Positions 38,399-47,455 of a stretch of DNA of 64,000 bases are shown piece after piece (within the stretch, counting starts at the first letter, position 1; every line of letters begins with the position of its first letter). Under the pieces are notes generated by a model. It made no database searches and was not told where the DNA came from. It was given only the letters and a program-made list of their open reading frames with translations. The position numbers and the translations under genes were made by a program. The stretch spans positions 248,001-312,000 of the forward strand of contig NZ_CABVII010000003.1 in the NCBI RefSeq assembly GCF_902497995.1, in the 5' to 3' direction. This stretch comes from Pseudomonas fluorescens. GTDB lineage: Bacteria; Pseudomonadota; Gammaproteobacteria; Pseudomonadales; Pseudomonadaceae.

Positions 38399-40234
38399 TT
38401 AATAACGGTACTTGCCGCCATGAATGTCCGCAAGCAACTGCTCGGAGACCTGCACGTAAGTCCGGGTGCCGGGCAGCCAGGCGTAAATCGGGTCATTGCC
38501 GGTCTTGGCGGGGTCGAAGGCTTCGTCCTTGAGCCGGGTCTTCTGGTATTTGAAGGTCCCGGTGGTCTGCATTTTCACTTTGACCCGCAGGAACAAGGGC
38601 ACGGCATAGGCCGGCATTCGCTCCCGGGCGAAGGCCAGCAGCTCGCTGAAATCCAGGGTCGCCAGGGATTCGGCGGGGGTGATCGCGGCCATTCCGGCGC
38701 GACCGTTGGTGTTGCTGATTTCCACGCCATAGGCCACGGCTTCGCCAATGTTCGGGTGCTGCAGGAGGATGTTCTCGACCTCGGTGGTCGAGACGTTTTC
38801 GCCCTTCCAGCGATAGGTGTCACCCAGACGATCGACGAACTGCGCGTGACCGAAACCGATGTTGCGCAGCAGGTCGCCAGTGTTGAAGTAACGGTCGCCT
38901 TGCTCGAATACATCGTGGAGCACGACCTTTTCGGTCTTCTGCGGATCGGTGTAGCCATCCAGTGGCGCCTTGTCGTCGATCTTCGCCAGCAACAGGCCCT
39001 GCTCGCCTTTGGCAACCTTGCGCATGAAGCCCTTGGCGTTGCGTGTCGGCAAGCCACTGTCGTGGTCGTATGCCGCCAGCGCCCATGACATCAGGGAAAA
39101 ACCCACGGTGTTGTCGAAGTTCAGAACGTTGGTGAAGCCGATGTTGCCGTCACTGGCGGCGTACAGCTCGCAGATATGGTTGACGCCGAATCGCGTCTTG
39201 AATTCGCGCCACGCGCCGGGACGCAGGCCATTGCCGATCATCTTCGTCACGCGGTGCTTGTTGTCGTCGGTAGCGGGCGGTTGATCCACCAGGTAACGGC
39301 ACAGTTCGCCGACGTAGCCGAGGGTGGTCGCGCGGTACTTGCGCACATCGTTCCAGAACTGGCTGGCGCTGAACTTGCGGCGGATGGCAAAACCAGAGCC
39401 GCCACTGATCGCCGAACCCCAGCACACGCACAGCCCGGTGGCGTGATAGAGCGGCAAGGTGCAATAGACGACATCCTCCGGGCGCATATCCAACGCGATC
39501 ATCCCGAAGCTGGCGGAACTGCGCATCCAGCGGCCATGCTTGAACACGCCGGCCTTGGGCAATCCGGTGGTGCCTGAGGTGTAGATGTAGAAACAAGGGT
39601 CGTCGAGAAAAACCTGCTGGCTGCTGGCGGGGTTGTCACGGCAAGCGTCCATGCTGGCCGCCATCAGGTTGATGAAGCCGTCGGGCGCAATACCCGGATG
39701 AGCATGGGTGTCTTGATCGGCGACGAACCAGGTATGCGCAGGCTCGATCGACACCCGTTCGCGTACTGCCGAAAAAGCCAGTTCCAGCTCTTCCCCGACG
39801 ATAATTGCAGCCGGCGTCACCAGGTTCAGGCTATGGGCGAGGGTCTCGCGGATTTGCGAGGTATTGAGCAAGGCGCTGATCGCACCGACCTTGGCCACTG
39901 CCAGAATCGTCACCAGCAATTCCGGGCGGTTCTCGATGAACACCGCCACCACATCGCCCTTGCGGATGCCTTGGGCAATCAGGTGATGGGCAATGCGATT
40001 CGCCCATTGGTTGACCTGCGCATAAGTCAGCGCCACCTCGCCCTGCAGCAATGCCGGGCCATCGGGATTGCGCAAGGTTGCCTGCTCGAAGCTCCAGCCC
40101 AGGCCGCAGGGTTGGGTCGGGTCCTTGACGTTCGCCGCTTTCATGCCTTTGACCACCCGAGGGATGGCTTTGGCAATGGAAGGCAACTTGCGGAGCATCA
40201 TGCCCCAGGTAATCGTGTCGTGCGGCGTGCCCAT
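38399..40234 (-). CDS. Long-chain acyl-CoA synthetase (FATP/FadD-like)
   Basis: 611 aa adenylate-forming enzyme. It has the AMP-binding motif YTSGTTGLPKAG (218-229), the linker/A8 region GDLLRNIGFGHAQFVDRLGDTYRWKGENV and the C-terminal TGTFKYQKTRLK with the catalytic-lysine region. It has the form of very-long-chain acyl-CoA synthetase/FATP family members rather than E. coli FadD. It activates fatty acids to CoA esters at the membrane face. Monocistronic. Confidence 0.87.
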   Translation of the reverse strand: MGTPHDTITWGMMLRKLPSIAKAIPRVVKGMKAANVKDPTQPCGLGWSFEQATLRNPDGPALLQGEVALTYAQVNQWANRIAHHLIAQGIRKGDVVAVFIENRPELLVTILAVAKVGAISALLNTSQIRETLAHSLNLVTPAAIIVGEELELAFSAVRERVSIEPAHTWFVADQDTHAHPGIAPDGFINLMAASMDACRDNPASSQQVFLDDPCFYIYTSGTTGLPKAGVFKHGRWMRSSASFGMIALDMRPEDVVYCTLPLYHATGLCVCWGSAISGGSGFAIRRKFSASQFWNDVRKYRATTLGYVGELCRYLVDQPPATDDNKHRVTKMIGNGLRPGAWREFKTRFGVNHICELYAASDGNIGFTNVLNFDNTVGFSLMSWALAAYDHDSGLPTRNAKGFMRKVAKGEQGLLLAKIDDKAPLDGYTDPQKTEKVVLHDVFEQGDRYFNTGDLLRNIGFGHAQFVDRLGDTYRWKGENVSTTEVENILLQHPNIGEAVAYGVEISNTNGRAGMAAITPAESLATLDFSELLAFARERMPAYAVPLFLRVKVKMQTTGTFKYQKTRLKDEAFDPAKTGNDPIYAWLPGTRTYVQVSEQLLADIHGGKYRY

Positions 40235-40517
40235 GGAGGCTCCCGTTCGATGTTTTTTATTGTCGGGCGGCGTTTGATTGAGGCCGAAAATACGTCAGCG
40301 CTTCCTGGGCTGTACACGCGGTTTTTGAAATGTTTTGTATCCACGTTCCGCTGCAGTCGAAATCGCGAGCCTCAGCCTGGCGATTGGTGCCATTGAAACA
40401 GCGACGACCACGCAAAATGCAGGATGCACGATGGACGTTCATGCAGATTGCACGAACGGCTGAAATTACAATTTGACTAAGTAATTGATTTCAAAGGTTT
40501 TTTAAAAAATAAAAGGC
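40235..40517. other. Intergenic region upstream of the DUF3509 gene
   Basis: No gene is seen in this stretch. The part near 40460-40515 is unusually AT-rich for the window, consistent with a regulatory region ahead of the sigma-54-type promoter. Confidence 0.4.
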
Positions 40518-40533
40518 TGGCACAAAGGCTGCA
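40518..40533 (+). promoter_or_regulatory. Putative sigma-54 promoter of the DUF3509 gene
   Basis: TGGCACAAAGGCTGCA has GG and GC exactly 10 bases apart and matches TGGCAC at -24 fully and the TTGCA box at -12 in four of five positions. It is 47 bp upstream of ATG 40581. Upstream AT-rich DNA could hold an activator or IHF site. Motif-based. Confidence 0.6.
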
Positions 40534-40580
40534 ACTACCTCTCCATGCTTGCCAATCAAGTGCTAACGGAGCCGATAGAC

Positions 40581-40859
40581 ATGAGCCTGATCCAAGAAAA
40601 ATTTTCGTCGCTATTCTCCAACTTTGAAGTGAGCACCCAGCCACGTCCTGACGGTGGCATCCTGCTGACCCTGCGCAGCACGGAAGGCAAAGTGTTCAAG
40701 CGCTCGATTTCCTACCAGCAATTGCATGCTGGCGATCAGCTGTCATGGGTGATCAGCGCGATCCGCCGTGACGTTGCCGAACAGGCCAGCGAACTGCCGC
40801 AGATCTCCATGCTGCAAAGCCAGCAACGGTTTGCCCTGCCGACCTATCACTCGGCGTAA
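40581..40859 (+). CDS. DUF3509 family protein, 92 aa
   Basis: Start at MSLIQEKFSSLF with GGAG upstream; the earlier in-frame ATG at 40545 is less family-like. The sequence FEVSTQPRPDGGILLTLRSTEG and WVISAIRRDVAEQ fits DUF3509, a Pseudomonas family of unknown function. It is soluble and small. A probable sigma-54 promoter precedes it, suggesting control by nitrogen status or another enhancer-binding protein. Confidence 0.8.
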   Translation: MSLIQEKFSSLFSNFEVSTQPRPDGGILLTLRSTEGKVFKRSISYQQLHAGDQLSWVISAIRRDVAEQASELPQISMLQSQQRFALPTYHSA

Positions 40860-40890
40860 ACCGTTTGCGCGCTGTAAACACACAGGCCGT

Positions 40891-41115
40891 CGTAGGAGCC
40901 AGGCTTGCCGGCGAAGGCGTCTTCATGGGCGGTGCAGGGCTTGAGGCCGCCTTCGCGGGCAAGCCTCGCTCCTACAGGATTACCTGCGTACCAATGGATG
41001 GTGGGAAACGCTAAAGCCCGTAGGAGCCAGGCTTGCCGGCGAAGGCGTCTTCATGGGCGGTGCGGGGCTTGAGGCCGCCTTCGCGGGCAAGTCTCGCTCC
41101 TACAGGATTACCTGC
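40891..41115. repeat. Two direct copies of a 97-bp REPIN
   Basis: Copies at 40891-40987 and 41019-41115 differ at only about two positions (GCAGGG/GCGGGG and GCAAGCC/GCAAGTC). Each joins a left GTAGGAGCCAGGCTTGCCGG REP to a right inverted GCAAGCCTCGCTCC REP. The second copy ends at the mtnD stop codon. Confidence 0.9.
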
Positions 41116-41661
41116 TCAATCCTCAAGCAGCTCAAAGCGACTGGCGATGTCCTCGCCGGTGAAATTGGCCACCCCGCCTTCCGGATTATTGAACAACCGG
41201 ATCGCGACGAAATGTGGATGCTCACCCATATCGAACCAGTGGGAGATACCGGCCGGGATCGAGATCAGGTCGTTTTTCTCGCAAAGCACCGCGTAGACGT
41301 AATCGCCTATATGCAGGCTGAACAAGCCACGGCCGGCAACGAAAAATCGCACGACGTCTTCGCCACAGCGGTGTTCCTCGAGAAGCCTGGCGCGCAGTTC
41401 GGCGTTTTGCGGGTGATCGCTGCTCTGGCTGACCACATCGACGTTGACATAACCCAGTTCGGTCATCAGCGTGTCGATTGGCATCTGGTACGCGCCGATG
41501 ATTTCTTCCTGGCTGGCGCCGGGCTGGATCTTCGTCACAGCTTGCCAGCGATCAAAGCGCACGCCCAATTCAGCCAGGGTCGACGCGATGTCTTCGAAGT
41601 GGGTCAGTACCTTGTTCGGCAGTTCCGGACTGCTGACAGGGTAAACAGACAGACTACTCAT
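41116..41661 (-). CDS. mtnD: Acireductone dioxygenase homologue with two metal ligands lost
   Basis: 181 aa cupin clearly of the ARD family of methionine salvage (LTHFEDIASTLAELGVRF, FFVAGRGLFSLHI, FDMGEHPHFVAIRLFNNPEGGV). The canonical first cupin motif HxHxxxE (ligands His97, His99, Glu103) reads HRCGEDVV, so His99 is Cys and Glu103 is Val. His97 and His141 remain. Fe/Ni binding and normal activity are therefore doubtful. It follows the MFS gene by 31 bp; mtnB and mtnC, its neighbours in P. aeruginosa, are absent here. Gene identity is firm, function is not. Confidence 0.85.
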   Translation of the reverse strand: MSSLSVYPVSSPELPNKVLTHFEDIASTLAELGVRFDRWQAVTKIQPGASQEEIIGAYQMPIDTLMTELGYVNVDVVSQSSDHPQNAELRARLLEEHRCGEDVVRFFVAGRGLFSLHIGDYVYAVLCEKNDLISIPAGISHWFDMGEHPHFVAIRLFNNPEGGVANFTGEDIASRFELLED

Positions 41662-41692
41662 GGTGATTTCCTCAATTGTTCACAGGCAAGGC

Positions 41693-42847
41693 TCATGGCC
41701 TGTCCTCGTGCATGCAGGTCGCAATCATGACGGCAGCCGCGAAAGCGGCGAGACTGGCAATACTGAAGGTCAATGTGGCCCCGAGGGCGTTCCAGCTATA
41801 GCCGGCGTACAACGCGCCCAGTGCGCCGCCGGTGCCGGCCAGTGCCGCGTACAACGCCTGCCCCTGCCCTTGCTGGCGTGCGCCGAAACTACGTTGCACG
41901 AACTGGATGGCCGCGGCATGAAAGCTGCCGAAGGTGGCCGCGTGCAGGACCTGGGCGAACAGCAATACCCACAGATACTCGGCGAACGAACCGAGCAACA
42001 ACCAACGCAGCGCCGCCAGCAGAAAACTCGCCAGCAGCACCCGCCGCACGGAAAAGCGCGCGAGGATCTTGCTCATGGCCAGAAACATCAGGACTTCGGC
42101 GACCACGCCGACGGCCCAGAGCATGCCGATCAAGCCACGGCTGTAACCGAGTCGCTCAAGGTGCAAGGTCAGAAAGGTGTAATACGGACCGTGGCTCAGC
42201 TGCATCAGTGCCACGCAAGCGTAAAACGCCAACACCCCGGGGCTGCGCAATTGCTTGAGAAAACCGTCCCCCGCCAGTCGCTCCCCCTGAAGCGGTTGTG
42301 CGTTCGGCACCCACAGGCTGCTGACCACGATCCCGGCCAGGATCAGCACCAGCGCCACCGGATAGATGTCGAGGCTGAGCCATTCGAACAGCCGGCCCAG
42401 CGCGACTACGGTGATGATGAAGCCGATGGAACCCCACAACCGTATCTGGCTGTAGCGGGACGTCTGCCCCTTCAAATGCGCCAGGGTGATGACTTCGAAC
42501 TGCGGCAGCACGGCGTGCCAGAAGAAGGCGTGCAAGGCCATGACCATCGCCAGCCAGGCGTAGGTCTGGCTGACGAAAATCAAGGAAAACGTCAGCAGGG
42601 TGCAGACCGCGCCGAAGCGCACGATGGCCAGGCGCTGGCCGGTGTAGTCACCGAGCCAGCCCCAGATGTTCGGTGCCACGCAGCGCATCAACATCGGGAT
42701 CGCCACCAGTTCGCCGATACGTGCGCTGGAAAAGCCCAGGTGATCGAAGTACAGCGCCAGAAACGGCGCCGTCGAACCGAGCAAGGCGAAATAGAACAGA
42801 TAGAAACTGGAAAGCCGCCAGTAGGGGAGCGCCGCCACAGTCGTCAA
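41693..42847 (-). CDS. MFS transporter (phenylpropionate permease-like)
   Basis: 384 aa, 12 helices, MFS_1-like group with the opening YWRLSSFYLFYFALLGSTAPFLALYF. This resembles HcaT-type 3-phenylpropionate permeases, but the family is broad and the substrate unknown. It lies 25 bp downstream of aroC and 31 bp upstream of mtnD, so the three are probably cotranscribed. The aroC-MFS pairing is seen in P. aeruginosa too. Confidence 0.83.
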   Translation of the reverse strand: MTTVAALPYWRLSSFYLFYFALLGSTAPFLALYFDHLGFSSARIGELVAIPMLMRCVAPNIWGWLGDYTGQRLAIVRFGAVCTLLTFSLIFVSQTYAWLAMVMALHAFFWHAVLPQFEVITLAHLKGQTSRYSQIRLWGSIGFIITVVALGRLFEWLSLDIYPVALVLILAGIVVSSLWVPNAQPLQGERLAGDGFLKQLRSPGVLAFYACVALMQLSHGPYYTFLTLHLERLGYSRGLIGMLWAVGVVAEVLMFLAMSKILARFSVRRVLLASFLLAALRWLLLGSFAEYLWVLLFAQVLHAATFGSFHAAAIQFVQRSFGARQQGQGQALYAALAGTGGALGALYAGYSWNALGATLTFSIASLAAFAAAVMIATCMHEDRP

Positions 42848-42872
42848 ACCGCAGCGGCTATGAGGCCAGGCA

Positions 42873-43964
42873 TTAAAGCTGACCCAGCACCGGAGTGCTC
42901 ACGCGTACATTGGCGTTCTGCCCGCGGTGACGCAGCAGGTGATCCATCAGCACGATGGCCATCATCGCTTCGGCAATCGGCGTGGCGCGGATGCCGACAC
43001 AGGGGTCGTGACGGCCTTTGGTGACGACCTCCACCGGGTTGCCGTGGATGTCGATGGAACGGCCCGGTGTGGTGATGCTCGAGGTCGGCTTCAGTGCCAG
43101 GTGCGCGACGATCGGCTGACCGGAGGAAATGCCACCGAGAATGCCGCCCGCGTTATTGCTGAGGAAACCTTGCGGGGTCATTTCATCGCGGTGTTCGGTG
43201 CCGCGCTGGGCAACGCTGGCGAAACCGGCGCCGATTTCCACGCCCTTGACCGCGTTGATGCTCATCAGCGCATGGGCCAGTTCGGCGTCGAGACGGTCGA
43301 AGATCGGCTCGCCGAGGCCTGGCATCACGCCCTCGGCGACGACGGTGATCTTCGCGCCAACCGAATCCTGGTCGCGGCGCAGCTGGTCCATATAGGCTTC
43401 CAGCTCCGGCACTTTGTCCGGGTCGGGGCTGAAGAAGGCGTTCTCTTCCACCGAATCCCAGGTCTTGAACGGGATTTCGATCGGGCCGAGCTGGCTCATG
43501 TAGCCGCGAATGACGATGCCCTGTGTGGCCAGGTATTTCTTGGCGATAGCGCCGGCCGCCACGCGCATGGCGGTTTCCCGCGCCGAGCTGCGACCGCCGC
43601 CGCGGTAATCGCGTTCGCCGTATTTGTGGTGATAGGTGTAATCGGCATGGGCCGGGCGGAACAGGTCCTTGATCGCCGAATAGTCCTTGGACTTCTGGTC
43701 GGTATTGCGGATCAACAGGCCAATGGCGCAACCGGTGGTGCGACCTTCGAACACGCCGGAAAGGATCTCGACTTCGTCGGCTTCCTGGCGCTGAGTGGTG
43801 TGGCGGCTGGTGCCGGGTTTGCGGCGATCGAGGTCGCGCTGCAAATCTTCGAGGGATATCTCCAGACCCGGCGGGCAGCCGTCGACAATGGCGACCAACG
43901 CCGGACCATGGCTTTCGCCTGCGGTGGTGACAGTGAACAGCTTGCCGTAGGTATTGCCGGACAT
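42873..43964 (-). CDS. aroC: Chorismate synthase
   Basis: 363 aa. It converts 5-enolpyruvylshikimate 3-phosphate to chorismate using reduced FMN, the last common step of aromatic biosynthesis. The signature [18 protein letters not shown] is at the N-terminus, with [17 protein letters not shown] and the RSIDIHGNP region following. It is the first gene of a probable aroC-MFS-mtnD unit, divergent from a hydrolase gene. Confidence 0.97.
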   Translation of the reverse strand: MSGNTYGKLFTVTTAGESHGPALVAIVDGCPPGLEISLEDLQRDLDRRKPGTSRHTTQRQEADEVEILSGVFEGRTTGCAIGLLIRNTDQKSKDYSAIKDLFRPAHADYTYHHKYGERDYRGGGRSSARETAMRVAAGAIAKKYLATQGIVIRGYMSQLGPIEIPFKTWDSVEENAFFSPDPDKVPELEAYMDQLRRDQDSVGAKITVVAEGVMPGLGEPIFDRLDAELAHALMSINAVKGVEIGAGFASVAQRGTEHRDEMTPQGFLSNNAGGILGGISSGQPIVAHLALKPTSSITTPGRSIDIHGNPVEVVTKGRHDPCVGIRATPIAEAMMAIVLMDHLLRHRGQNANVRVSTPVLGQL

Positions 43965-44093
43965 GCGGGACGCTCCGTGAAATCGAACCTGAATACGTAA
44001 TGCGCGCCAGTATACGCAGGCTACCCAACTAGTTCATCCTCGAACCTTATGGATGCCTGCGAGTCCAACCGGCATCTTGTTCATGATGGCGTG

Positions 44094-45047
44094 ATGATGC
44101 TGCGAGTTCTAGCCTTGAGCCTTACCCTGTTTAGCGGATTTGTACAGGCCACTGTCCTGCAACGGCCGATCACGTTGGATACCGGCACCGGCGAGCTGTT
44201 CGGCTCGTTGTTGCTGCCAAAATCCGACCAACCAGTGCCGGTCGTCCTGATCATTTCCGGCTCCGGTCCTACGGATCGCGATGGCAACAACCCCGACGGT
44301 GGACGCAATGACAGCCTCAAGCGTCTGGCCTGGGTCCTGGCCAAACACAACATCGCCAGCGTGCGTTACGACAAGCGCGGCGTGGCGGCGAGCCTCGCGG
44401 CGACGCCGGACGAACGCAACCTGACAGTGGAGGCCTATGTGGCCGACGCCGAAGCCTGGGGCCGGAAGCTGAAAACCGATCCGCGCTTTGGCCAACTGAT
44501 CCTGCTCGGCCATAGCGAGGGCGCCTTGATCGCCAGCCTCGCGGCGCCGAGCCTCGACGCCGCCGCCGTGATTTCCATGTCCGGCAGCGCCCGACCGGTC
44601 GACCAGGTGTTGCGCCAGCAACTGGGCAATCGCTTGCCGCCCGCCTTGATGCTGCGCAGCAACGAACTGCTCGACAGCCTCAAGGCCGGCCGCACCGACG
44701 ACAACGTGCCGCCGCAACTGCAGGTGATTTTCCGCCCGAGCGTGCAACCGTACCTGATTTCGCTGTTCCGCCAGGACCCGGCGGCAGCCTTTGGCCAATT
44801 GAAGATGCCGGCGCTGATCATCCAGGGCAGCAACGATATCCAGGTCGGTGTCAACGACGCCCGGCTGCTCAAGGCCGCCAAACCGGACGCCGAACTGGCA
44901 CTGATCGAGGGCATGAACCATGTGATGCGCATAGTGCCCAACGACGTCAAGCGGCAACTGGCTTCCTACAAGGATCCGCAATTGCCGTTGGCGGCCGAAC
45001 TGGGTTCGCGAATCATCGGTTTTATTGACGGACTTCGCACCCGTTAA
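44094..45047 (+). CDS. Exported alpha/beta hydrolase
   Basis: 317 aa from ATG 44094. The signal peptide is LRVLALSLTLFSGFVQA. The nucleophile elbow is GHSEG, the oxyanion region is SGSGPTDRDGNN, and GMNHVMR supplies the probable catalytic His. It is similar to secreted serine aminopeptidase/esterase-type hydrolases. It sits between aroC and prmB on the opposite strand. Substrate unknown; the start lacks a clear SD. Confidence 0.8.
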   Translation: MMLRVLALSLTLFSGFVQATVLQRPITLDTGTGELFGSLLLPKSDQPVPVVLIISGSGPTDRDGNNPDGGRNDSLKRLAWVLAKHNIASVRYDKRGVAASLAATPDERNLTVEAYVADAEAWGRKLKTDPRFGQLILLGHSEGALIASLAAPSLDAAAVISMSGSARPVDQVLRQQLGNRLPPALMLRSNELLDSLKAGRTDDNVPPQLQVIFRPSVQPYLISLFRQDPAAAFGQLKMPALIIQGSNDIQVGVNDARLLKAAKPDAELALIEGMNHVMRIVPNDVKRQLASYKDPQLPLAAELGSRIIGFIDGLRTR

Positions 45048-45084
45048 GCAATGCATCGATGAAGATCTGAGACCGCGGCGCGGC

Positions 45085-45180
45085 CATTCGCGAGCAAGCC
45101 CGCTCCCACATTGGATTTGTGTCTGACCGCATGTTTGTGATCGACAACAATCAATGTGTGCGAGCCTGCTCGCGAAGCTT
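45085..45180. repeat. REP pair, outward facing
   Basis: An inverted REP (45085-45112) and a degenerate forward REP GTGTGCGAGCCTGCTCGCGAAG (45157-45179) lie just downstream of prmB. Confidence 0.75.
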
Positions 45181-45187
45181 TTGACGG

Positions 45188-46096
45188 TTAAACGCGGGAC
45201 GCGAACAGGGCCTGATGCTCCCGGCACTGCTGCGCCGTCAACATGAACACCCCATGCCCGCCACGCTTGAAATCGAGCCAGGCGAAGTCGACTTCCGGGT
45301 ACAGCGCCTCGACGTGAACCTGGCTGTTGCCCACTTCGACCATCAGCAAGCCCTTCTCGGTCAGATGGTCCGCCGCTTCGGCGAGCATGCGGCGCACCAG
45401 GTTCAAACCATCGTCACCACAGGCCAGGCCCAACTCGGGTTCGTGTTGATATTCGTCCGGCATGTCGGCGAAATCTTCCGCATCGACGTAGGGCGGGTTC
45501 GACACGATCAGGTCGAAACGCTGTCCCGGCAAACCATCGAAACCATCGCCCTGCACCGTGTATACCCGTTCGTCGACACCGTGGCGCTCGATGTTCTGGT
45601 TCGCCACTTCCAGTGCTTCGAACGACAGATCGGCCAACACCACTTCGGCGTTCTGGAACTCGTAGGCACAGGCAATACCGATGCAGCCGGAACCGGTGCA
45701 CAGGTCGAGAATGCGCGCAGGCTCGGTACCCAGCCAGGGTGCGAAACGTTTTTCGATCAGCTCGCCAATCGGTGAACGCGGGATCAGGACGCGCTCGTCG
45801 ACGATGAACGACATGCCACAGAACCAGGCTTCACCCAGCAGGTACGCGGTCGGAATGCGTTCTTCGATGCGACGCTTGAGCAAACGCTGCACCTTGACCA
45901 GTTCATCGTCTTCCAGATTGCAGTCGAGGTAGCTATCAGACATTTCCCAGGGCAAGTGCAGCGCACCCAACACCAGTTGACGGGCTTCGTCCCAGGCATT
46001 GTCGGTCCCATGGCCAAAAAACAGATCCTCCCCATGGAAGCGACTGACGGCCCAACGAATATGGTCGCGCAGGGTACGAAGGCGGGAAGTGATCAC
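45188..46096 (-). CDS. prmB: Ribosomal protein L3 glutamine N5-methyltransferase PrmB
   Basis: 302 aa SAM-dependent methyltransferase modifying a glutamine of L3 during ribosome assembly. Motif I is [10 protein letters not shown] (131-140) and the substrate-binding NPPY is at 200-203. The N-terminal helical domain includes [14 protein letters not shown]. It lies in the prmB-aroC-Smr neighbourhood as in E. coli and P. aeruginosa. Cytoplasmic. Confidence 0.95.
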   Translation of the reverse strand: MITSRLRTLRDHIRWAVSRFHGEDLFFGHGTDNAWDEARQLVLGALHLPWEMSDSYLDCNLEDDELVKVQRLLKRRIEERIPTAYLLGEAWFCGMSFIVDERVLIPRSPIGELIEKRFAPWLGTEPARILDLCTGSGCIGIACAYEFQNAEVVLADLSFEALEVANQNIERHGVDERVYTVQGDGFDGLPGQRFDLIVSNPPYVDAEDFADMPDEYQHEPELGLACGDDGLNLVRRMLAEAADHLTEKGLLMVEVGNSQVHVEALYPEVDFAWLDFKRGGHGVFMLTAQQCREHQALFASRV

Positions 46097-46336
46097 GGCG
46101 GCAAACTCCAGAAAAAACGACTGGCGATTCTAACAGCCAAACCGCGCCACGACGACGCTGGAAAAAGCACCCGCCACGCTGTAGGACTATTCTGTTTTTT
46201 AGCCTGGCTATTGAACAAAACAGGCCTATTGACAAAGCTGCGAGCCAACAACGACGGCGCCTGCGATAGTAGCGATTCACAGAAGCGCTCAGCCAGAGGA
46301 CAATGTCGCAAAAGCCCCACCCGAAGGAGCCCCAGA

Positions 46337-46927
46337 ATGTCCGTTCCAAAAACGATGTTTCAACTCAGCGGCCGCGGTTACGCTGCAGCCAATCTGAGCA
46401 ATGCGACCCTTGTCATCATCGATGCCCAGAAAGAATACCTCAGCGGTCCGCTGGCCTTGGTCGGCATGGATGCTGCCGTCGCGAACATCAAGCAACTGAT
46501 GGCCGCTGCCCGCGCAGTCGGCCGGCCGATCGTGCATGTGCATCACCTTGGCACCGTCGGTGGGCTGTTCGATCCACAGGGCGAGCGCGGTGAATTCATT
46601 CCGGGGCTTGAACCGCAGCGCAACGAAACCATCATCGGCAAATTGCTGCCAAGTGCGTTTCACGGTACCGAACTGCTGGAGCGCCTGCAGAATCTTGGCT
46701 CCCTGGATTTGATCGTCTGCGGTTTCATGAGTCATTCCAGCGTCAGCACCACCGTGCGCGCCGCCAAGAACCTGGGCTTTCGTTGCACCCTGGTGGAAGA
46801 TGCCTGTGCCACTCGCGACCTGCCGTACAAAGGTGGAGTCCTGAGTGCCGAGCACGTGCAGCACACCGAAATGGCGATCATGGCGGACAACTTCGCCACC
46901 CTCGCCGTGACCCGCGAGCTGATTTGA
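46337..46927 (+). CDS. Isochorismatase-fold hydrolase with catalytic Cys replaced by Ser
   Basis: 196 aa from ATG 46337 behind AAGGAG; the longer frame upstream is not coding. It belongs to the cysteine hydrolase/isochorismatase-like fold with Asp29 (VIIDAQKEYL) and Lys102 (IGKLLPSAF). The usual G-M-T-H-x-C-V motif reads GFMSHSSVSTT, so the nucleophile position is Ser135. Cys128 is nearby in IVCGF but on the preceding strand. It may be a non-catalytic or altered enzyme. Divergent from prmB. Confidence 0.78.
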   Translation: MSVPKTMFQLSGRGYAAANLSNATLVIIDAQKEYLSGPLALVGMDAAVANIKQLMAAARAVGRPIVHVHHLGTVGGLFDPQGERGEFIPGLEPQRNETIIGKLLPSAFHGTELLERLQNLGSLDLIVCGFMSHSSVSTTVRAAKNLGFRCTLVEDACATRDLPYKGGVLSAEHVQHTEMAIMADNFATLAVTRELI

Positions 46928-47058
46928 TCGACGCTCGATGAGCGGTTCATACCGCCGCTCATCCGCTAAAGCCTATTGTGTGCTGTAATTGTCTTAGCCT
47001 CAGGAACATCCCGGTCAACTCCCGGTCGAAGGGCCGATACCCATTGAGGAAGGTCGGA

Positions 47059-47379
47059 ATGAAGTTATCCGATGGATTTGACGCTCGCCGCTTGCGACCC
47101 AAAGGCCAAAGCAACTGGCGTTTTCGCTTCGGCGCAGCCTTTGCTGCCTTGCTGGCGACCTGTGGCGTGCTGTTGGCGATGGCCGGTGCGGCCAGCCTGC
47201 TGGGCCGCCCACCGGCACTCGGCGAGCTGAATGCCAGCCCGTTGGGCTCGACAATCGTTCTGGCGGTCGGCCTGTTCGTGCTGTACCTGGGCGTGGCGCT
47301 GTGGCGCCGCTGCCGCCGCCGTGCGCGCCAGTCGCGGGAGCTGAACATTGCTCCGCACCTGATGAAAAAACACGACTGA
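47059..47379 (+). CDS. Small inner-membrane protein, 106 aa
   Basis: Start at MKLSDGFDARR with GAGGAAGG upstream. A basic N-terminus is followed by two transmembrane helices (about 24-48 and 65-85) and an Arg-rich cytoplasmic tail (WRRCRRRARQSREL). Family not recognised, probably conserved in Pseudomonas. It lies upstream of the Smr gene on the same strand. Confidence 0.7.
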   Translation: MKLSDGFDARRLRPKGQSNWRFRFGAAFAALLATCGVLLAMAGAASLLGRPPALGELNASPLGSTIVLAVGLFVLYLGVALWRRCRRRARQSRELNIAPHLMKKHD

Positions 47380-47455
47380 GTCGAACCCTCAGGCGTTTTG
47401 TCGCGCCGCATTCGTCCCGAGTTGGGTAAACTGGCCGCCCTTCGCGGAGGCTGAC

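Noticed and set aside
45956-46336. Upstream extension of the isochorismatase-fold gene
   Set aside because: The added 127 codons overlap prmB and lack family similarity; ATG 46337 has AAGGAG at correct spacing.
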